Part shown: positions 22,559 to 36,584 of the stretch, in pieces
How the letters are laid out: each line of letters starts with the position of its first letter
Position numbering within the stretch: position 1 is the first letter of the stretch
Source of the DNA: Caprimulgus europaeus
Taxonomy: Eukaryota > Chordata > Aves > Caprimulgiformes > Caprimulgidae
Assembly: GCA_907165065.1 (NCBI GenBank)
Contig: OU015528.1
Location: forward strand, 21,466,015 to 21,530,014
Direction: 5' to 3'
DNA: 64,000 bases
The notes under the pieces: model-generated
What the model saw: only the letters and a program-made list of their open reading frames with translations
Databases searched by the model: none
What the model was told of the DNA's origin: nothing
Made by a program: the position numbers and the translations under genes

Positions 22559-25500
22559 CTGCAAAGAAATCAGATACACATTCAGATCAAAATCCAGAAG
22601 ACAATATACCTCAAGAGAAAACTGTCCAATAAGAGAAGAAACTCTTGCTGTGTTCCTCTGTAAAATCCTGTGCATGATCAAAATGATATAATTCACATAT
22701 AAAGACTTTCTGCCAAATTCTGAGCCTTGCACATATATACAGATTTATGGATTTTGCAGTAAAGAAAGCAAGAGTTCCATTTTTATGAAGATCAAAGCAA
22801 TCAACTACAAAAGTTTCACACATCTCACATTAGCCTAGATTCAGGCTCATACTGAAGCCACTAAAAGCTCAAATCAAAACCTACTGAAGGGAAAGAGAGG
22901 CTTTTTCATAACGGCAGAATCAGTCAGACTGCCTCTCAGAGAGAAAAAGCATGTCTTTAGATTCAGGTTTAAAATAGTTCTGGGTTATCTACAGACTTTC
23001 TATATACACTGAGGCATCACTAACTGGAATTCATTGCAACTACCTCCCTCTATTACAGAACACAGTTGGCAATGCTGAAAGAGGTTTCAATATATTAATG
23101 TTAGGACAGGCATATGTGAGAAAAACCAAGTGAATAGAGACATTTTATCACAGGAAAAAAAACCACTGCCAGCTACACATCTCAGAACTGAGGTACTCAA
23201 AGCACTGCCAAAATTCTGAGAAAAACATATTAACTGTGCTTTACATTAAAAGCAATTAAACTGTACACATTACATGCAGCTATGTGGGGCCCTATACGTG
23301 TATGAGAGAGTACAGTATTATGCAAAGTCAGACACGTTGAGACTGTGAACCCTGTGGCTTCTAACCATCTAGGCTGATATGACTTTGCTAAAAATAATTC
23401 TGTTTGGAACTGATCAGCAAAGAGCTTCAAGAGGGTTGTGTTTCAGTTACTACTCTGCAGTCAGCATAAAACACACAAACTCTGCTTACTCCACTGATGT
23501 ATATGTAGTCTGCTTGGTAGGTCAGTATTAAAGCAAACCTGGTGCTGGATCTGTTATCTTTTTGCCTAAGAACTCTCTCCTGACAAAAAAGAGCATCAGA
23601 CTTTATTTACAAACACACATCTCTTTTCATGTTCTGAATTTGTTGTTTTAGGCACTCAAAGGATGCAGACGTGAGGGCCTGATTCCCTTGTAGTCACTGA
23701 AGAGAACTAAGCACTTCCAGAGAGTAGTTCTACCCATCCCAGGACCAGAACTGCCCTTTGAAATTGTCTCTTCCCTCTCTACCCCCAGCTGCAGAGGGAG
23801 CCGGGGTACTTGGGCTTTGTCTTCTCCTGTAAAGTAAGGACTGAGGGACAGTGCCGGGTGCTGGCCAAACCCACCCACACTCCTGAACTTGCTAGCACAG
23901 CTCCTGGTACAGGTCTGGTCTGTGCCAGTTAGTCTCTCCTCAACGAAGGCCGGGCTGAGTTTGGGAACAGCACAGGTCAAGGACAGTTCCCTGCACCCAG
24001 AGAGGACCAGGCCATCCTGCCTTTGAAGGGAGAAGAGGTTAGACATACACACATGAACTGTGATGTGTCACTTGCCTTTGGAGCCACAGGACAAACAATA
24101 TTTCATTACTTAATATAGATATGTCCTTGGTCTCTGACTTAGGCTGCCAAGTATCTGAAGTTAGTAAGAAAAATGCAACTTAAAAAATCGTTGCAGGTCT
24201 GTGTGCTGCCAAAACCCAGCTACATATGGCAAATGTATTTAAAATGTTTCAAAATGTCAATATCCAAGTCTTATAACCATTATAACCATTTCATGGTACC
24301 AGATAAGAAAATATCTGCAAACAGTTTCACTGTTTACCAAAATGGGCTCTGTGCAGAGTTTAACTGTAAAAATGTATGATGTTTACGATGTTTATGCACT
24401 TTAAAGGCAACAAGAAGCATTCAAATCCTTTTTTTCCTCTTGGGCATGTTTGCATACATGTTATGCTACCATGTTATGTACATACACTGCATCACAGACA
24501 ACTCAGCATCATGGGAAAACCAGGTAACACTGTCACTAGTAATGAGAATTCGTCAGTAAGCATAGGTAGGTCGAAGAAAAAACTACCTGAAGCTGAACAG
24601 AGTATTTCAGTTGTAGTGCTAAAGGTCAAGCTGTGTAACGTCAATCACAGCTGAATTAATGGAACATGGACTTACCTAATCTTAGAGTTTGCTATTACTA
24701 TTTCAAGTGGCTGAGGCCAAGTCCCTCTGATTAAGCTGTGAACTGTTCAAATAAATACGTCCCTTTAATTTTGCCAAATGCAAAAGGCTCACCAGAGGAT
24801 ATTTTCTGCTCTTTGAGTAGCACTTGATCTATGTGGTAGGCTTGCACCATCACATCTACTTGGATAAAACTCAACTTTGTAACCAGTACAAATTACATAC
24901 TTGCTAAATTAGTGAAACAAGAATAATTTCCTGACAGTACGTTTTACTGCAATTCATAGGAATTTTGTTGCTGAAGTAGTTGATCATCTCCTATAACAAA
25001 CTCAGCAAAGTATCTGTAGCTGAAAATGAGCCAAGTTTTTCTCCACCTGGAAAATTAGTTGGTCTAGAAAATATATTTACACTCATGGATAGCAAAGCTT
25101 GGCTTCACTGAAGTCTAAGCAAAACCTTTTGCTGATAGCAAGAGGTTCAGAATGCCACCTACTCTCTTGTATAAGCCCACGTAAATGACATCTGTGCTGG
25201 GCCTATCTGACTGTTGGAAAGCTCCTGGTGCTCCTGTCCCCAGACACCACTGGCAGATGCCTATCCAGCCTTTTTGCCACGGTAGCACCCATGAGGGCTT
25301 AGTCTGCATGATACAATTTTATTTTTTTTTTGCCTGTCCTTTTGACACTGACTGTTTTTTTCATATGAAACAAAAAAAAGCACCAGCAGCAGAGTAAGAA
25401 TTCAGGGTGATAGAACTGGTGATGGGAGACCTGTAAAAAGCTTGCTATTACTATTTTGTATTATAAAAGAAAACTATCAACTTGGCTATTTTAAAGCTGG

Positions 25501-28500
25501 CAGAAAGCAGCTTTTTGGGAGCACCTTCTGAATAGTACCATTGGATTAAAACAGGTATGCAAGAGCATCTTCTTAATCTTTTCCACGGCATGAGTGGTGT
25601 TTACATGGAGGAACTCACTATTTATTGCTCAGTTCCTGTGATCTGATCTACATGTTCCCTACCTCAGCATCTGCAGAGGTCCAAGCAGATGAAATATCTC
25701 CCTGGGCAAACCTGCTTGCTGAACTCAGGTCTCATCCATCATATAGGGAATATCGAAACAGAGCATGTCAGTGATCTCAGGCAAACAAAGGCATCAAATC
25801 AGAGAGAAATTAGTCTTTCTGAAGTTTCACTCATTTTAAAAATTTAACTAGGTACTACATTTTAGACACAACTGTTGACTTGAATTATATAGTGACTCCC
25901 TTGTTAATACAACTCCCAGTTTTATTTAAGATACATCCTTATTGCTACCATGTTATGAAAGAACCTGCCCTTACATATTATTTTTAACAATTTTTCAGAT
26001 ATTGTTAGATTTGTGCATGACAAGAAAGAAATTGAATAATACCTATACTGTGCTGACAACTTTATCCAACTCATACAATCAGAAATTTTTTCTGCTTGTA
26101 TTCATATCATAAGTGACCCCCAAAAGCCTTTTGCTAGAAAGCCTAGCAAAAATTAAAAGCACAAGCTATGAACATGCTTCTCCCTAACCGAGTGCAAATG
26201 CTAAGATCTACTGTCATTTTAAAGTTACTTATATTCAGTCTGACAAAACAATCAAACAACAACTGGATTCTCCCAGTTTCACTACGGGAAGAGTCAAGCT
26301 TGCTTCTAGGTACAGCATTACAGAACTGGCTGGATGCAGTTGGGAATATCTAAACTTGCTGCTGAACTGGCAGGCAGCATTCAGAGCAGGTTTTGGCTCT
26401 AAAATATGAGTGCACCGATGGAGTTTGGTGAGTTTCATCCTACACTGAACCTCCCAGAACAGGAAAGTAGCTTTAAAATACCTTTGACTTCTGCATCCAG
26501 CGGGGGAATGCGGGCTGCCCTAAGGGACTGTCACAGTGGCACAGGCCACCTTTGGCAATCTCACATGTGGAGGAGGTCCTCAGCACTCAAGGGATTTTTC
26601 TGCCTTGAGGAGCCCAGTGTCTGGGTTAATGGGCTATGGACAAGGTGAAAGAAGATGCTACCTGGAGGACAGGTCAAAGCCAGTTCCCAACGCCCAATCA
26701 TGCTAACCTATTTAGGTTTTGTGAAATAAGGTAAATACCAACTTGCAGTAACATGAGCCTGGGCCATGATGGCGATATTACATCTGTGCAATGCTTTTAG
26801 GATTGTCAGGCTTAAGAGAAGGAATAATTTTGACCTAATAAAATTAAAGCACATCTGCACAGTTTCACAATGTAAAATTTCACATCACAGTAAGCACCAA
26901 CCATACAGGAATAGGTAATTCAACGCACCACAGCAAGTCAGCACATTCTTCTTTTAGCTGTATATGAAATTAGTTATTTATGAAATGATCTTCCCTAAAA
27001 CTGAAAGGGAAGAGCCACGGCTGGCCAACCTCTTCTGTTCTGTTCTGATACAGCTGCATTTCAAAGAGAAGTCTGCCATGATTTTCTTCAATCTCATACA
27101 CCTGGGCTACTTTTCCCAGAGGAGACAACAAAATGAACGTTCTGAATCAAAACCTTTCTACAAGTTGATAATGATTGTCACAGGCTTAAATTCTGCCCTT
27201 TCCATGTACAACTAAAACTCAGCTGCTGCATGTGGTGGCTTAGGAAAATTAAGATAAAGATAAACCAAGTCACAATACATGTTAACTGAAATACTAACTG
27301 CATCCATTCAGGTTCAGAGATTTTGAGTAATCTTGACAACTTTATGCATGTAATGCAGCCCACATTTCAATTCTATTTGTCTGTGCTTATTTTACTAACC
27401 AGGAACTTTACCTGCTCTGATATGAAGAACTTAAATAACCAGATACAGAGTCTTGGGGTATCTATTCTATTAACACCAATAAAAGCTGCACTTACATATC
27501 AGAGAAATCACAGAATCACAGAACTGCAGGGGTTGGAAGGGACCTCAAGAGATCATCTAGTCCAACCCCCCTGCTAAAGCAGGTTCCCTACACCAACCAG
27601 GTGACACAGGAAAGCCTCCAGGCGTGTTTTGAACATCTCCAGAGATGGAGACTCCACAACCTCTCTGGGCAGCCTGTCCCAGGGCTCAAATAGATCCTTC
27701 TGGTCTGACTCTACTCCCCAAATTACTTTGCAACCTGTAAGCTCCAAACCATGGAGAAACAGCTACTAACACACCATCAGTGTAACTTCTGGTATCTCTG
27801 TGATTGCACTCAGCAACGAAAGCCAGATGAATTAAGGCCATGCACACATGCTACCAAATTTCTCCAATTCCAGTAGCTCACTGCCTGTACAAAATCTCAC
27901 TATGCTGCCAGCTCGAGATACATTCTTTGTTCAGGACACAAGGATGACAAGCACAGGAACAAGGCTAACAGGGACAGATTTGGGATCATTAACTGTGACA
28001 GTATCAGAAAACTTTAGATGACACTGAAAGAGCCCACAAACAAGGATCATGCATTTCAACAACTTAAGGAAAAAAACACAAAATAAGCTTTACAAAAAAG
28101 TTTAAGATCATATGCCCAAGTTACTCAATTATCCACCAAGTGCCTAGGTATACACTCAATAAACAAGAGAAAGTAGCAATATTTCAGGTACATTTCAGCA
28201 CTTTTTGCTGATAGAAGTGGTATTGTTTGCTACAGCTAATCTTAATTCCTGTTTTCTAGAGCTAATGAAAGAAAATTCTCGATGCAAGAACTGTTGGTGT
28301 ACCAGACCTCTATCACTCACAAGCCTGGGTGGAAAAAGACCTGGTTCATCTGCAAAGGAAGTCTCGTCATTTGCAAAGGAGTTTGAGGAAGTACTTACAA
28401 TCTGGAATTTGCCAAAGTCTTCCTCCACTCCCCCCCTTCGATCCCCCAAATTAAAAGCACCAAAGACATTAAAAACAAGGCCAGGTTTCTATTGCACTGG

Positions 28501-28863
28501 AAAGCATGGCACAGTCATTATAGTTCAATACAAAACAGAAGGGTTCTGCAAATCATTATTAGTTTATTTTATTGGCTCATATATGAAAACAGAGATACTC
28601 CCTTCTCCCACCAAGCCTTTTTTTGCAAAATCACAAGAGAACTAGCCTAACAAGAGAGACACAGAAACCAGAGAAGATAGCCAGTAGTGCATTGCACTAC
28701 TGCCCTTAACAGTTGTTCAAGTGTCTGCCTGCTCAGTCATCTCTTGATGTTGCATTTATACTATTGAATATGCAGATATTTAATACCCAGCAATATTTAG
28801 CTTAGCTCTTCCCGCATCTGTTTCTTTATTTACCAGAAGAGAGCAGCAGCAGAGAATACTCAC
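22559..28863 (-). other. ST7: ST7 last intron
   Basis: About 6.3 kb, with a GTGAGT donor and a TTTGCAG acceptor on the gene strand. It holds a CR1 3'-end piece at 27507-27688. Otherwise it is AT-rich unique DNA with a slightly GC-richer patch at 23750-24030. An exon-like frame near 28195-28449 has a strong donor but no convincing acceptor. Confidence 0.8.
27507..27688 (-). mobile_element. CR1 LINE 3'-end fragment, reverse orientation
   Basis: Starts with the reverse complement of the CR1 terminal octamers (TCACAGAATCACAGAA). The typical CR1 tail follows in reverse: GGTTGGAAGGGACCTC, ATCATCTAGTCCAACCCCC, then the segments for GGAGACTCCACAACCTCTC and GGGCAGCCTGTCCCAG. It is 5'-truncated, as most CR1 copies are, and similarity stops abruptly near 27688. 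It looks moderately young because these motifs are nearly intact. Confidence 0.9.
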
Positions 28864-29003
28864 AGCTTTTGCAAAGACCCCCATAAGCTCTGGGAACTGA
28901 TGTGTCAGGAGGGCTAGCATGGCTGTGAAAGAACATAGTCCAGCAGTGAAGAGGATGAAGAAGGGAAGCTCTTTCTTGGGGTAAACTGAAACTTCATGAA
29001 ATG
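28864..29003 (-). CDS. ST7: ST7 coding exon with membrane segment
   Basis: The acceptor is CTTTTTTCTACAG. The first two bases (CA) complete a Ser codon, and the exon then reads [35 protein letters not shown] and [11 protein letters not shown]. It contains the hydrophobic stretch [19 protein letters not shown], a likely transmembrane or membrane-embedded helix. The donor is GCT|GTGAGT. It has 140 bases (47 residues including the split Ser), and both junctions are in frame. Confidence 0.96.
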
Positions 29004-32000
29004 CTGTAGAAAAAAAGATGGGAAGGGGAATGTATTATACGTAAAAAACAACAACAAAAAAAACCCTACCAAAAAAACCTAAAAAACCCCCAACCAAACA
29101 ACATTCTAACATGGTTTAAGCAGCCAGACACCCAAAGATGCTTTTGAAGAAAGAAACATATAGAAGGTCTGAAACATCTAAGGCCAACGTTGTTGTGTCA
29201 GTCATTTCACTGCCAAATAACTCTCATCTAAAGATCATATTTCTCGCTTACTTTGGTCCTATGTACGTACGTGTTGCTCGTGCCAACACCAACCGTAATG
29301 CAGCTGGGCAACAACTAATGCCAGAAAACTAACCTAGAAATAAAATATTCAAGCTTTTTATGCAGGTCATTGAGTAGCCACATGGATGCATGTTTGCTAA
29401 TGCTAATACACAGAGGGTGCAGAAACATGCACCCGGGAGCAGCAGTGAGACCAATCTTGCAGAAGCATGGTCGTAGATCAATTTAAGCAGGCTGTAAAAC
29501 TACAGCCTTTGTAACTGTAAATTTTGAGGGCTTAATCTGCAGAACCAAGAAAAGTTATCCTAAAAGTAGGACATATAAACACATACTTTAAATTCAGATT
29601 TTCAGAATTCTATGTATACTTAATACAACAACGTTTTTAAAGTGTTAAAACCTGAAATTTCAATGAATAGTGAATTTTTAAGGTGTCTCTTAATATACAC
29701 TAAAAGGAATACAGAAATTTCCTCTACTCTGGTATGAAGAAATGTCTCACTGGGCTTTCAAGAAAGCAGCACTGAGAAGGCTGAAAGGGTCAGAAGATGG
29801 TAATCAGTACTTTACTGGAAGAATATATCCCTCAAACTTTTATTGTGGCTCAGATTCAAGGTGAAAATTTGGTTAGGAAGGCAAAAAGTTTGGTGAACTC
29901 TTATCTGTCTGCCTCATTTATTCAGTCCATACTGGTCTGATAAATGCAAAATCTGGAACATTTTTTCTCATGCAGGACCAACCTCAAGGCTTTTTATATA
30001 CTCAAATCCTATGCCTATTTATATGCACAAAACATTACACTTCCATTTTGCCTACTTTCTGTGCTTCAGAGAGCAGCTCTCATCCCATTGTACCTGCAGA
30101 CAACATTAGCACAGAGTAATCCAGCAACATGACAGGACAATATCCTTGACTGCATTCATCCAGACTGGAGGGGTTTCCAAAACCAACAGCAGGAATTAAT
30201 AAGAGTTTAAATTAAAATATTATAAACGAAAAATATGTATGATTTTTGGGTCTGCTAATTCATTCAGTTTAAAAATAAAAACACAGATAATTTACAACTT
30301 CTCTTTGATTTAAATTAAATTTGGAGATCAGGAAATACCAGATCATGTATTTTAAAAGCCTAAGATTTCTTGTGTTCATTTTTTTGCACTTGCTTTTGAC
30401 ACAGGCTCAAACTTGATGTTCCAGTCAGTTATCCCATCATGGCAAAAGTTTTGTGATTGATATTTTTAATTCAGATAGCCTATCAGATCTTAGTGTTCTG
30501 ATATAATTCCAGCTGACTTTCCTTTAAAACACACGCAATTAAAGGGTGTGGACAGGTATGTAAAACCCCTTTAACTGACCCATGTCTGTCACGGTATGTT
30601 AAACCCTTCTCTACTCAAACCCAAGAGATTTTGCAGTGAAAGGCATTTTCCATAACTGCCAGAGCAGAACACACTGTCTGCATATGCTGTTAAAAGACTC
30701 CCTTGCTTCTAGCATTTGACAAGAACAATTAGTCTTGCATCTAAAAAGAGAGTGCTGAGCTATTCTGCATGACTTTGTCATTCCTAAATCTCCTGACACT
30801 CTGCTCTCCCCAGTTCAGAATCCCTCTGAGTAAAGTAAACGGAGCACTCTAAGAGGTGTTGTTATAATTAGTGTGATTATAATGGGGTGGGGAGATATTG
30901 TCAGTTGCCAAGGATTTCTGTGTAATAACAGCGAGGACATGCCGTGCAGGAGAGACTTGCAATGAGTGGATTTTCGCTGTATTATTCTCACCTATTGTTT
31001 ACTCACATAGACTTATAAAAAGTGGCAACACATTTTTAAGCCCAAACCAGAGAGGTTCTGAATGAAAGAGTATAAAGAGTGCAAATGCCCTCAAAACCAG
31101 TGTTCACAGCAGAAGCAGCCTATGGGGCTTTTTTATTATTATTTTTTTCCAGAACAGATTTCTCTTTATCCCTTCTTCAGGATAGAGAAGCCAAGAGAAG
31201 AATCTCCTTCCTTGGACCAACTTGTATTTGCCTCCTCTGCCCTGACCCTGCAAACCCCTCTGCACTTCTGTGATCCACCTGTGCTCACACATATCCCACT
31301 GACTTCAGCAAGAAAACATGTGGGAATGATGCGTAACTGCAAGATTGGCTGCTTCAGCTCTTCCTCTGCATTCTTGTGCTTCACTGCACGCACTGCAAGA
31401 AGTCCCATTAGCTTGGACTGTAATGCTTCCCAAGGCCTGGATCTGTCTCTGTATCTGTATCTTGCAGAGCACTGGGAATGCTGTTGATACTTCGCTAATA
31501 TGTGCCATAAACATATATAATAAATGACTGAGGTCATTTCACATCAATCTCTTCCTAACAGCACACACATCATCACATGAAGAAAACCCTTCATTGCTAT
31601 TTAAGATTGCTTTTCAGAAAACATGAGAAAAACCTGTCAGAATAACAGCTGCGTTAGTGGTCCAGCAGTCCTTAAAGCAGGTTTGATCTTGCCTTGGAAT
31701 TGAAGTAGCTAGTGTGTCTTCAGAAGACTAAGAAGGCTGTGCTTTTGGTTTGATGGGATGTTACCCAAGATGAAAGATCAGATATATTTTCCAGTGTCTT
31801 GGCAAGAGAGAATGGCAAGATCTAACTGATTTGCATCTCCTGAGGAATCTCTCCCTGTCCCCACACTGTGAACAACAATGAAGATAGCTAATCGTTATAA
31901 ACCATGGCTAGAAGCTGCCTCTTAAACCATCACGTTTGCTCCACAGACTCACTGTCAACCTGGTTACCCTAATCCAGTGTACTCAGTTTAAAAGGCATCA

Positions 32001-32075
32001 ATGGAGATCAGGGCTGCAAGACTCCAATAAATGATTCTTTGATGTCAACGATAAGAAGAGAAAAGTTGAACGTAC
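29004..32075 (-). other. ST7: ST7 intron
   Basis: About 3.1 kb, AT-rich, with a GTACGT donor and a TTTTTTCTACAG acceptor on the gene strand. A low-complexity A/C tract lies near the acceptor (29041-29100). No transposon or exon was recognised. Confidence 0.8.
29041..29100. repeat. A/C low-complexity tract
   Basis: Runs of A broken by CC and ACC units. Because it is read as T/G on the ST7 strand, it lies just upstream of the polypyrimidine region of the VYPKK exon acceptor. Confidence 0.6.
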
Positions 32076-32168
32076 ATGGTAGTAATTCTCTATCTGCAGT
32101 TTCTGTACAAATAGGGTAAGGGTAGAAAAGATGTCCTTTTTCCAGTGGATAGGGGATCATTCTGAAAG
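32076..32168 (-). CDS. ST7: ST7 coding exon ([11 protein letters not shown])
   Basis: The acceptor GTTTTCTTTTCAG is followed by CT, which completes a Thr codon. The exon then reads [30 protein letters not shown] and one base. The 93 bases fit phases 2 and 1 on either side. The donor is CAT|GTACGT. The segment is a highly conserved ST7 block rich in Pro and Tyr, ahead of the membrane segment. Confidence 0.96.
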
Positions 32169-35100
32169 CTGAAAAGAAAACAACACCATGCACAAGTTAC
32201 TGCAAGTATGGCAGTCACTGGACATACTTAGCTATATTTACAACTTAGAAAAACAAACATAGACAAAATGTAACATTTCTATTTGGTTGCAAACAGCACA
32301 CAAATTGCTTAATGAAATGCCAAAATATAAATCTACACTTAGCTTTTAATCCTGCAAACACTTAGGTTTATTTTAATTCTTGGGAGAAGGTTCATGAACA
32401 TCAAGTGAGACCACATTACAAGTACATATATAAATGTTTGCATGGTCAGAGCCTGCTGTACTTACAATTCCATAGCCAAGTTTACACATTTTGTCTTAGG
32501 CTTTTAGGCTGCACAATTTTTAAATTTCAGGGGAAAGAAGTGTATTTGATATAACAGGTATAACCTGCAAAAAGGACCAGCGAAGCTTGTGAATTCAGGC
32601 CAATAATTGCAATCTCTGCATCAAGCATAACAGAAGTTTTGCCTGGAAAAAAGTACAGTACTTTTTTTCCCCACCACACTCCAGCAAACCAGATAACACT
32701 GACGACTCAAGGCCAGAGAACCAGTTTTTGAACACAGTCATGTTTTCATTTTATATTTGGCAATCAAAGATTAATACTGAATTATTAAAACCAGGTTCCT
32801 CACATGCATTCTTTTTAAATATAACAGATCAAGTCAGGTTTCCAATATAAATCTTCCAGTCATGGATTAAAGAATACTTAATCTTATGCATTTTTAAAAC
32901 TGAAAATAATAACAGAGAGGGAGGGAAGTGGATTACTAAATCTGGACAGTGATGATGTCATAGGCCATCTGAGTGTGGTTTATGGAAACATCAGAATACT
33001 TGACTGAATTATAGCTTTGCAATCAAGGCACCCTTTTCCATTATCCTATATATTATCCTCACTGTTAAAATGTCATCAACATGTTATTCTCACTACTACT
33101 ATGAATATCAGTCACTGAAGCAATATTTTCCTCAACAGATGTCCTAGAAGCCCTGTATATTTTAGATGGAAGGTACAGCACACCACCACACGATAACACT
33201 CCATTATCTCTTGCTCATAAGGCAACCGAGGAATTAATTTAAAATACACTATACCCCAATATTTTCAGTTGTGCACACTGCATTTGAAATAATATTAGCT
33301 GTATTTGTTGTCCAATTACATGAGCGTAAATATTCTTGATTACTAAGTTTAAAGCAATAGTAAAGAAGGCAGAAATCCTCAAAGATTGTAAACCAAGCTG
33401 GGTTGTAACGCTCTTGCACTACTAAAACCTATAGCACCCCAAAAAGCCAAGTACAAATACAATAATCCGAGCTTTGTATGATCTTCACATGCAACAAACT
33501 TGACAGTCTGTACAAAAACATATGTGGAGGGATGTTCAATGCTCATCACTTCAAAACGATTAACACAAGTTTTTTCTTCCAATTTGGCTTAATATTTAAA
33601 CAGACAATCAAGCCTTTTCTGCCTTAGCCTAAATCACAGTAGTATAAAGATTCTAATAAAAATAAAATGGAATGGTAAAGATGATGCTTTTACAAAACAA
33701 GTGAAAAATGTCTGAGTAGATTTTGCTGCATTTAAACAGTCATCTTTGACATGAGACCAAATATAGGATATTTACAGCAAAAGGGTATATTTAGTAATGT
33801 TACCAGCCACGGAAGAAAGTGCTCTAGTTCATCTGTATCAGTTTGTGTTCATGTTAAGTATTTCTCTGCCTCACTCTTACAGTATTATCTGATCCTGTTT
33901 TACATTAATCAATTCAGGTAGCACAGAGGCAGTTTGCCATGCAGCCATGTGGTCACCTTAAGAGCTACCGTAGCATTTGAGAACCCCTAGGTTATTCTTC
34001 ATGCAATCAATAGAAAATAAGACACAAGTCTAGAAACCAACAGGGGTGAACAAGTACCTCAGACTCTTTTGAAATTTGGCTACACTTGAAACCACAGACC
34101 TTCTGTATAGAGCATCTAGTCCAAGCCCAGAGCAACGTTTCATGTGCTGTCACTTGGGCTTTTTGAGTTGTGCAATGCATAAAAGTGTACTTTGACTGAT
34201 CAAATGAAGACAGAAAAGGAAACAACAAACATTACAGTTTGATTATGATTATTTTTATAACATCACTTTTCTCAATTGTTGAATGGAATTTGGGAAAAAC
34301 ACTCTGTGAGAATTTTGGAATTTAAAATATCACAAAGACATTTCTGCATAAATTTTGTTAGAGGTTGTCTTAATTAGTAGTGACCTTATTCTCTTCAGAA
34401 GCATTCAAAATGTACCCCCCAAGTGACTGACTTAATGTACTTAATTCTAGCCCGATTTCCACAAGGTCAGATCTGAATAGTGTATATATGCAGGCTTTAA
34501 ATTTCTACATACAAGCTACTAACGGGGACTTGTGGTTATTTAAGCACGCTGACAGAATAGTACACTTCAAAGACATGGCAAGTACCTAAATACCTAGAAA
34601 GAAAGCAAGGGCAACTGACCATGTACTGTATGTACTGTTGGTTAGAACTAGTATTTAATTATTTTAATTTCTCTGATATGTTTCCACTGGTTTTAACTTG
34701 CAATTGCACAGAGATGTCAAGGAAACCTTTGCAAGTAAAGATCATGAGAGACATAAATAGTTTGCTACATCCATGAAGAGTATTACCCAGAGTAAGATAG
34801 GGACCAAAAGTTTTGGTTATTGGACTAGATACTGGTGAAATGACCAGATTTCCTAAGTGCAGGAGGACTGCAGGGCAGCCAGCTTTCTGTGCCAAAAGCT
34901 GGTCTTCTTTGTAAATAGCCCTTAGGGACTCCCTAGCCTGACAAAGCAAAAGAACATCTGTTCAGGATTCCCTGCAAAATACTACTCCATAATGATGTGA
35001 TAATGAACCTTGGGCTAAAGGACTTCTGCAAGCATCTGGAAGAGAAGGAACACTACATAAAAGCAAACCACTGAAAATAAGCCACTGGGAAGGAAGGTAT

Positions 35101-36433
35101 GACAGATAATAATAGCCTGGGAGAAATGACAGGAAAATACCGAGCAGGTAGGACACAGAACAATGCAGCAGAGCAAACCATAGGTGGCAATGGTATGGAT
35201 TACTAAGCAAGGTGTTCTGTACACCTAGAAATAAAGCCACTGCTTCACCAGGGAGCCTACACTGCAAATCAGGCAAGTTTGGGCCATTTAATACGGTGAC
35301 TGAGACAGTAAGTCACTTTTACAGTGGAGGTTAAGTGCATTTCTGAAGGAACTATCATGCTGACAAATTGTATCTTTTATAACAAACCTAAATGAGAACA
35401 GCAAATGGAGAGGCTAAAAGAGAACAGAAGAAAGCAGATCAGACAAGGGGAACTAGATTACAGAAAGAAAAATCTGCATTAAGAAAAGCCCACAGAGGCT
35501 GACTCTAAATGGCTCTTTTTGATTCACTAGAACCTAAAAAGAGCACATCAAAGACATGGCAAAATAATTTAGGTTAGAGGGTTTGTATACAACTCCAACC
35601 TCCTACTCAAAGCAGGGTAATTTTCAAAGTTAGGTCTGGTTGCTCAGGGCCATGTTGAGTTGAGCTCTGTGTATCTCTGGGAATGCAGATCCCACAACCT
35701 ACCAGCAACCTGTTCCAGTGCATCACCACTCTCATTCTGAAAATATTTTCCTTTCATCTAAATGAAATTTCTCTTGCTGCAGCTTGTGTCTCTTGCCTCT
35801 TGTCTTTCCAAGGTGTCCTTCTGAGAAGACTTTGACTCTGTCTTCCACATTATCTCTCCATTGGGTGGCAGAAGACAGCAACTGGACCCCTCCTTCACCT
35901 ACCAGAAGTCTTTTTCAGGTTGAATAAAACCAGCTTGCTCAGCATCTTTTCCTACTTCACATGTTCCCACCACCTATACATCCTAGTGGTCCTCCACTGG
36001 ACTCACTCCAGTTTGTCAATTAAATATTAATTAATAGTATAAACCTAAATAGTATTTTATGTTTTTGTTGTGGGGTTTTTTTTTCTGCTTATAAGGTATT
36101 TTCATAGTTTCCCAATATCAAAGCATTCAAACAATGACAAGCAAATCTCTACAACTCTGGAATGAGGAAAGTAAGTTATTACCCCCTTGTCCATGAGTGA
36201 GAAATATGTCACACAGAAGATGGGAAATTTTGTTCAGTCCAAAAATTCAGAACTCTTTTTCTCATTTAAATGAAATTTGTATTTTCAATTAGAATTTTGA
36301 ATATTTCAATGCTGGTGAGGATATAACTGACCTCTAAAATTCCACATACTGTTCTTCAAAAAAGCTATTATTTTCTCAAGACATTCAATAATAATATTTT
36401 ATTAGCTCCTTTGTAAGAAAGAGAATTACTTAC
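32169..36433 (-). other. ST7: ST7 intron
   Basis: About 4.3 kb, AT-rich, with a GTAAGT donor and a TTTTCAG acceptor on the gene strand. It contains an older reverse-orientation CR1 fragment at 35590-36018. The rest shows no recognised feature. Confidence 0.8.
35590..36018 (-). mobile_element. Older CR1 LINE 3'-end fragment, reverse orientation
   Basis: Diverged copy of the CR1 3' region. In order it shows counterparts of the CCAACCTCCTACTCAAAGCAGG end, the CAGGGCCATGTTGAGTTGAG segment, CAACCTGTTCCAGTGCATCAC, CTTGTGTCTCTTGCCTCTTG, and the AGGTTGAATAAAACCAGC and CTCCACTGGACTCACTCCAG blocks. It has many more differences than the copy at 27507, so it inserted much earlier. The 3'-terminal octamers are not preserved. 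Confidence 0.75.
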
Positions 36434-36584
36434 TGCCTTCCCATGTACAGTGTAAGAGATTCAATGCCCCCTCTACTCTTTTCCAGTGTTGAAGATGAAA
36501 GAAAGCATATGCTATTGCTTCACTGTCCCCTCTCTTCAGAATATGTTCAGGGGGCAGAATTAAGCTTTTCATTTCTAGTAGATA
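36434..36584 (-). CDS. ST7: ST7 coding exon ([14 protein letters not shown])
   Basis: The acceptor is TTTTTTATTGCAG. It reads [40 protein letters not shown] and [10 protein letters not shown], then one base. 151 bases, 50 codons plus one base, in phase with both neighbours. The donor is GGCA|GTAAGT. In the FFHLQHW segment, mammalian ST7 has Ala where this protein has Gln, to my recollection. Confidence 0.96.

Noticed and set aside
23648..24052. 134-residue minus-strand frame downstream of ST7 coding exons
   Set aside because: No recognisable domain, no match to ST7, and only moderate GC. Treated as chance.
28195..28449. Minus-strand frame in the last ST7 intron with a good donor (ATT|GTAAGTA near 28397)
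   Set aside because: Considered as an alternative ST7 exon. No convincing acceptor lies upstream and the protein has no similarity to ST7 that I can recognise.
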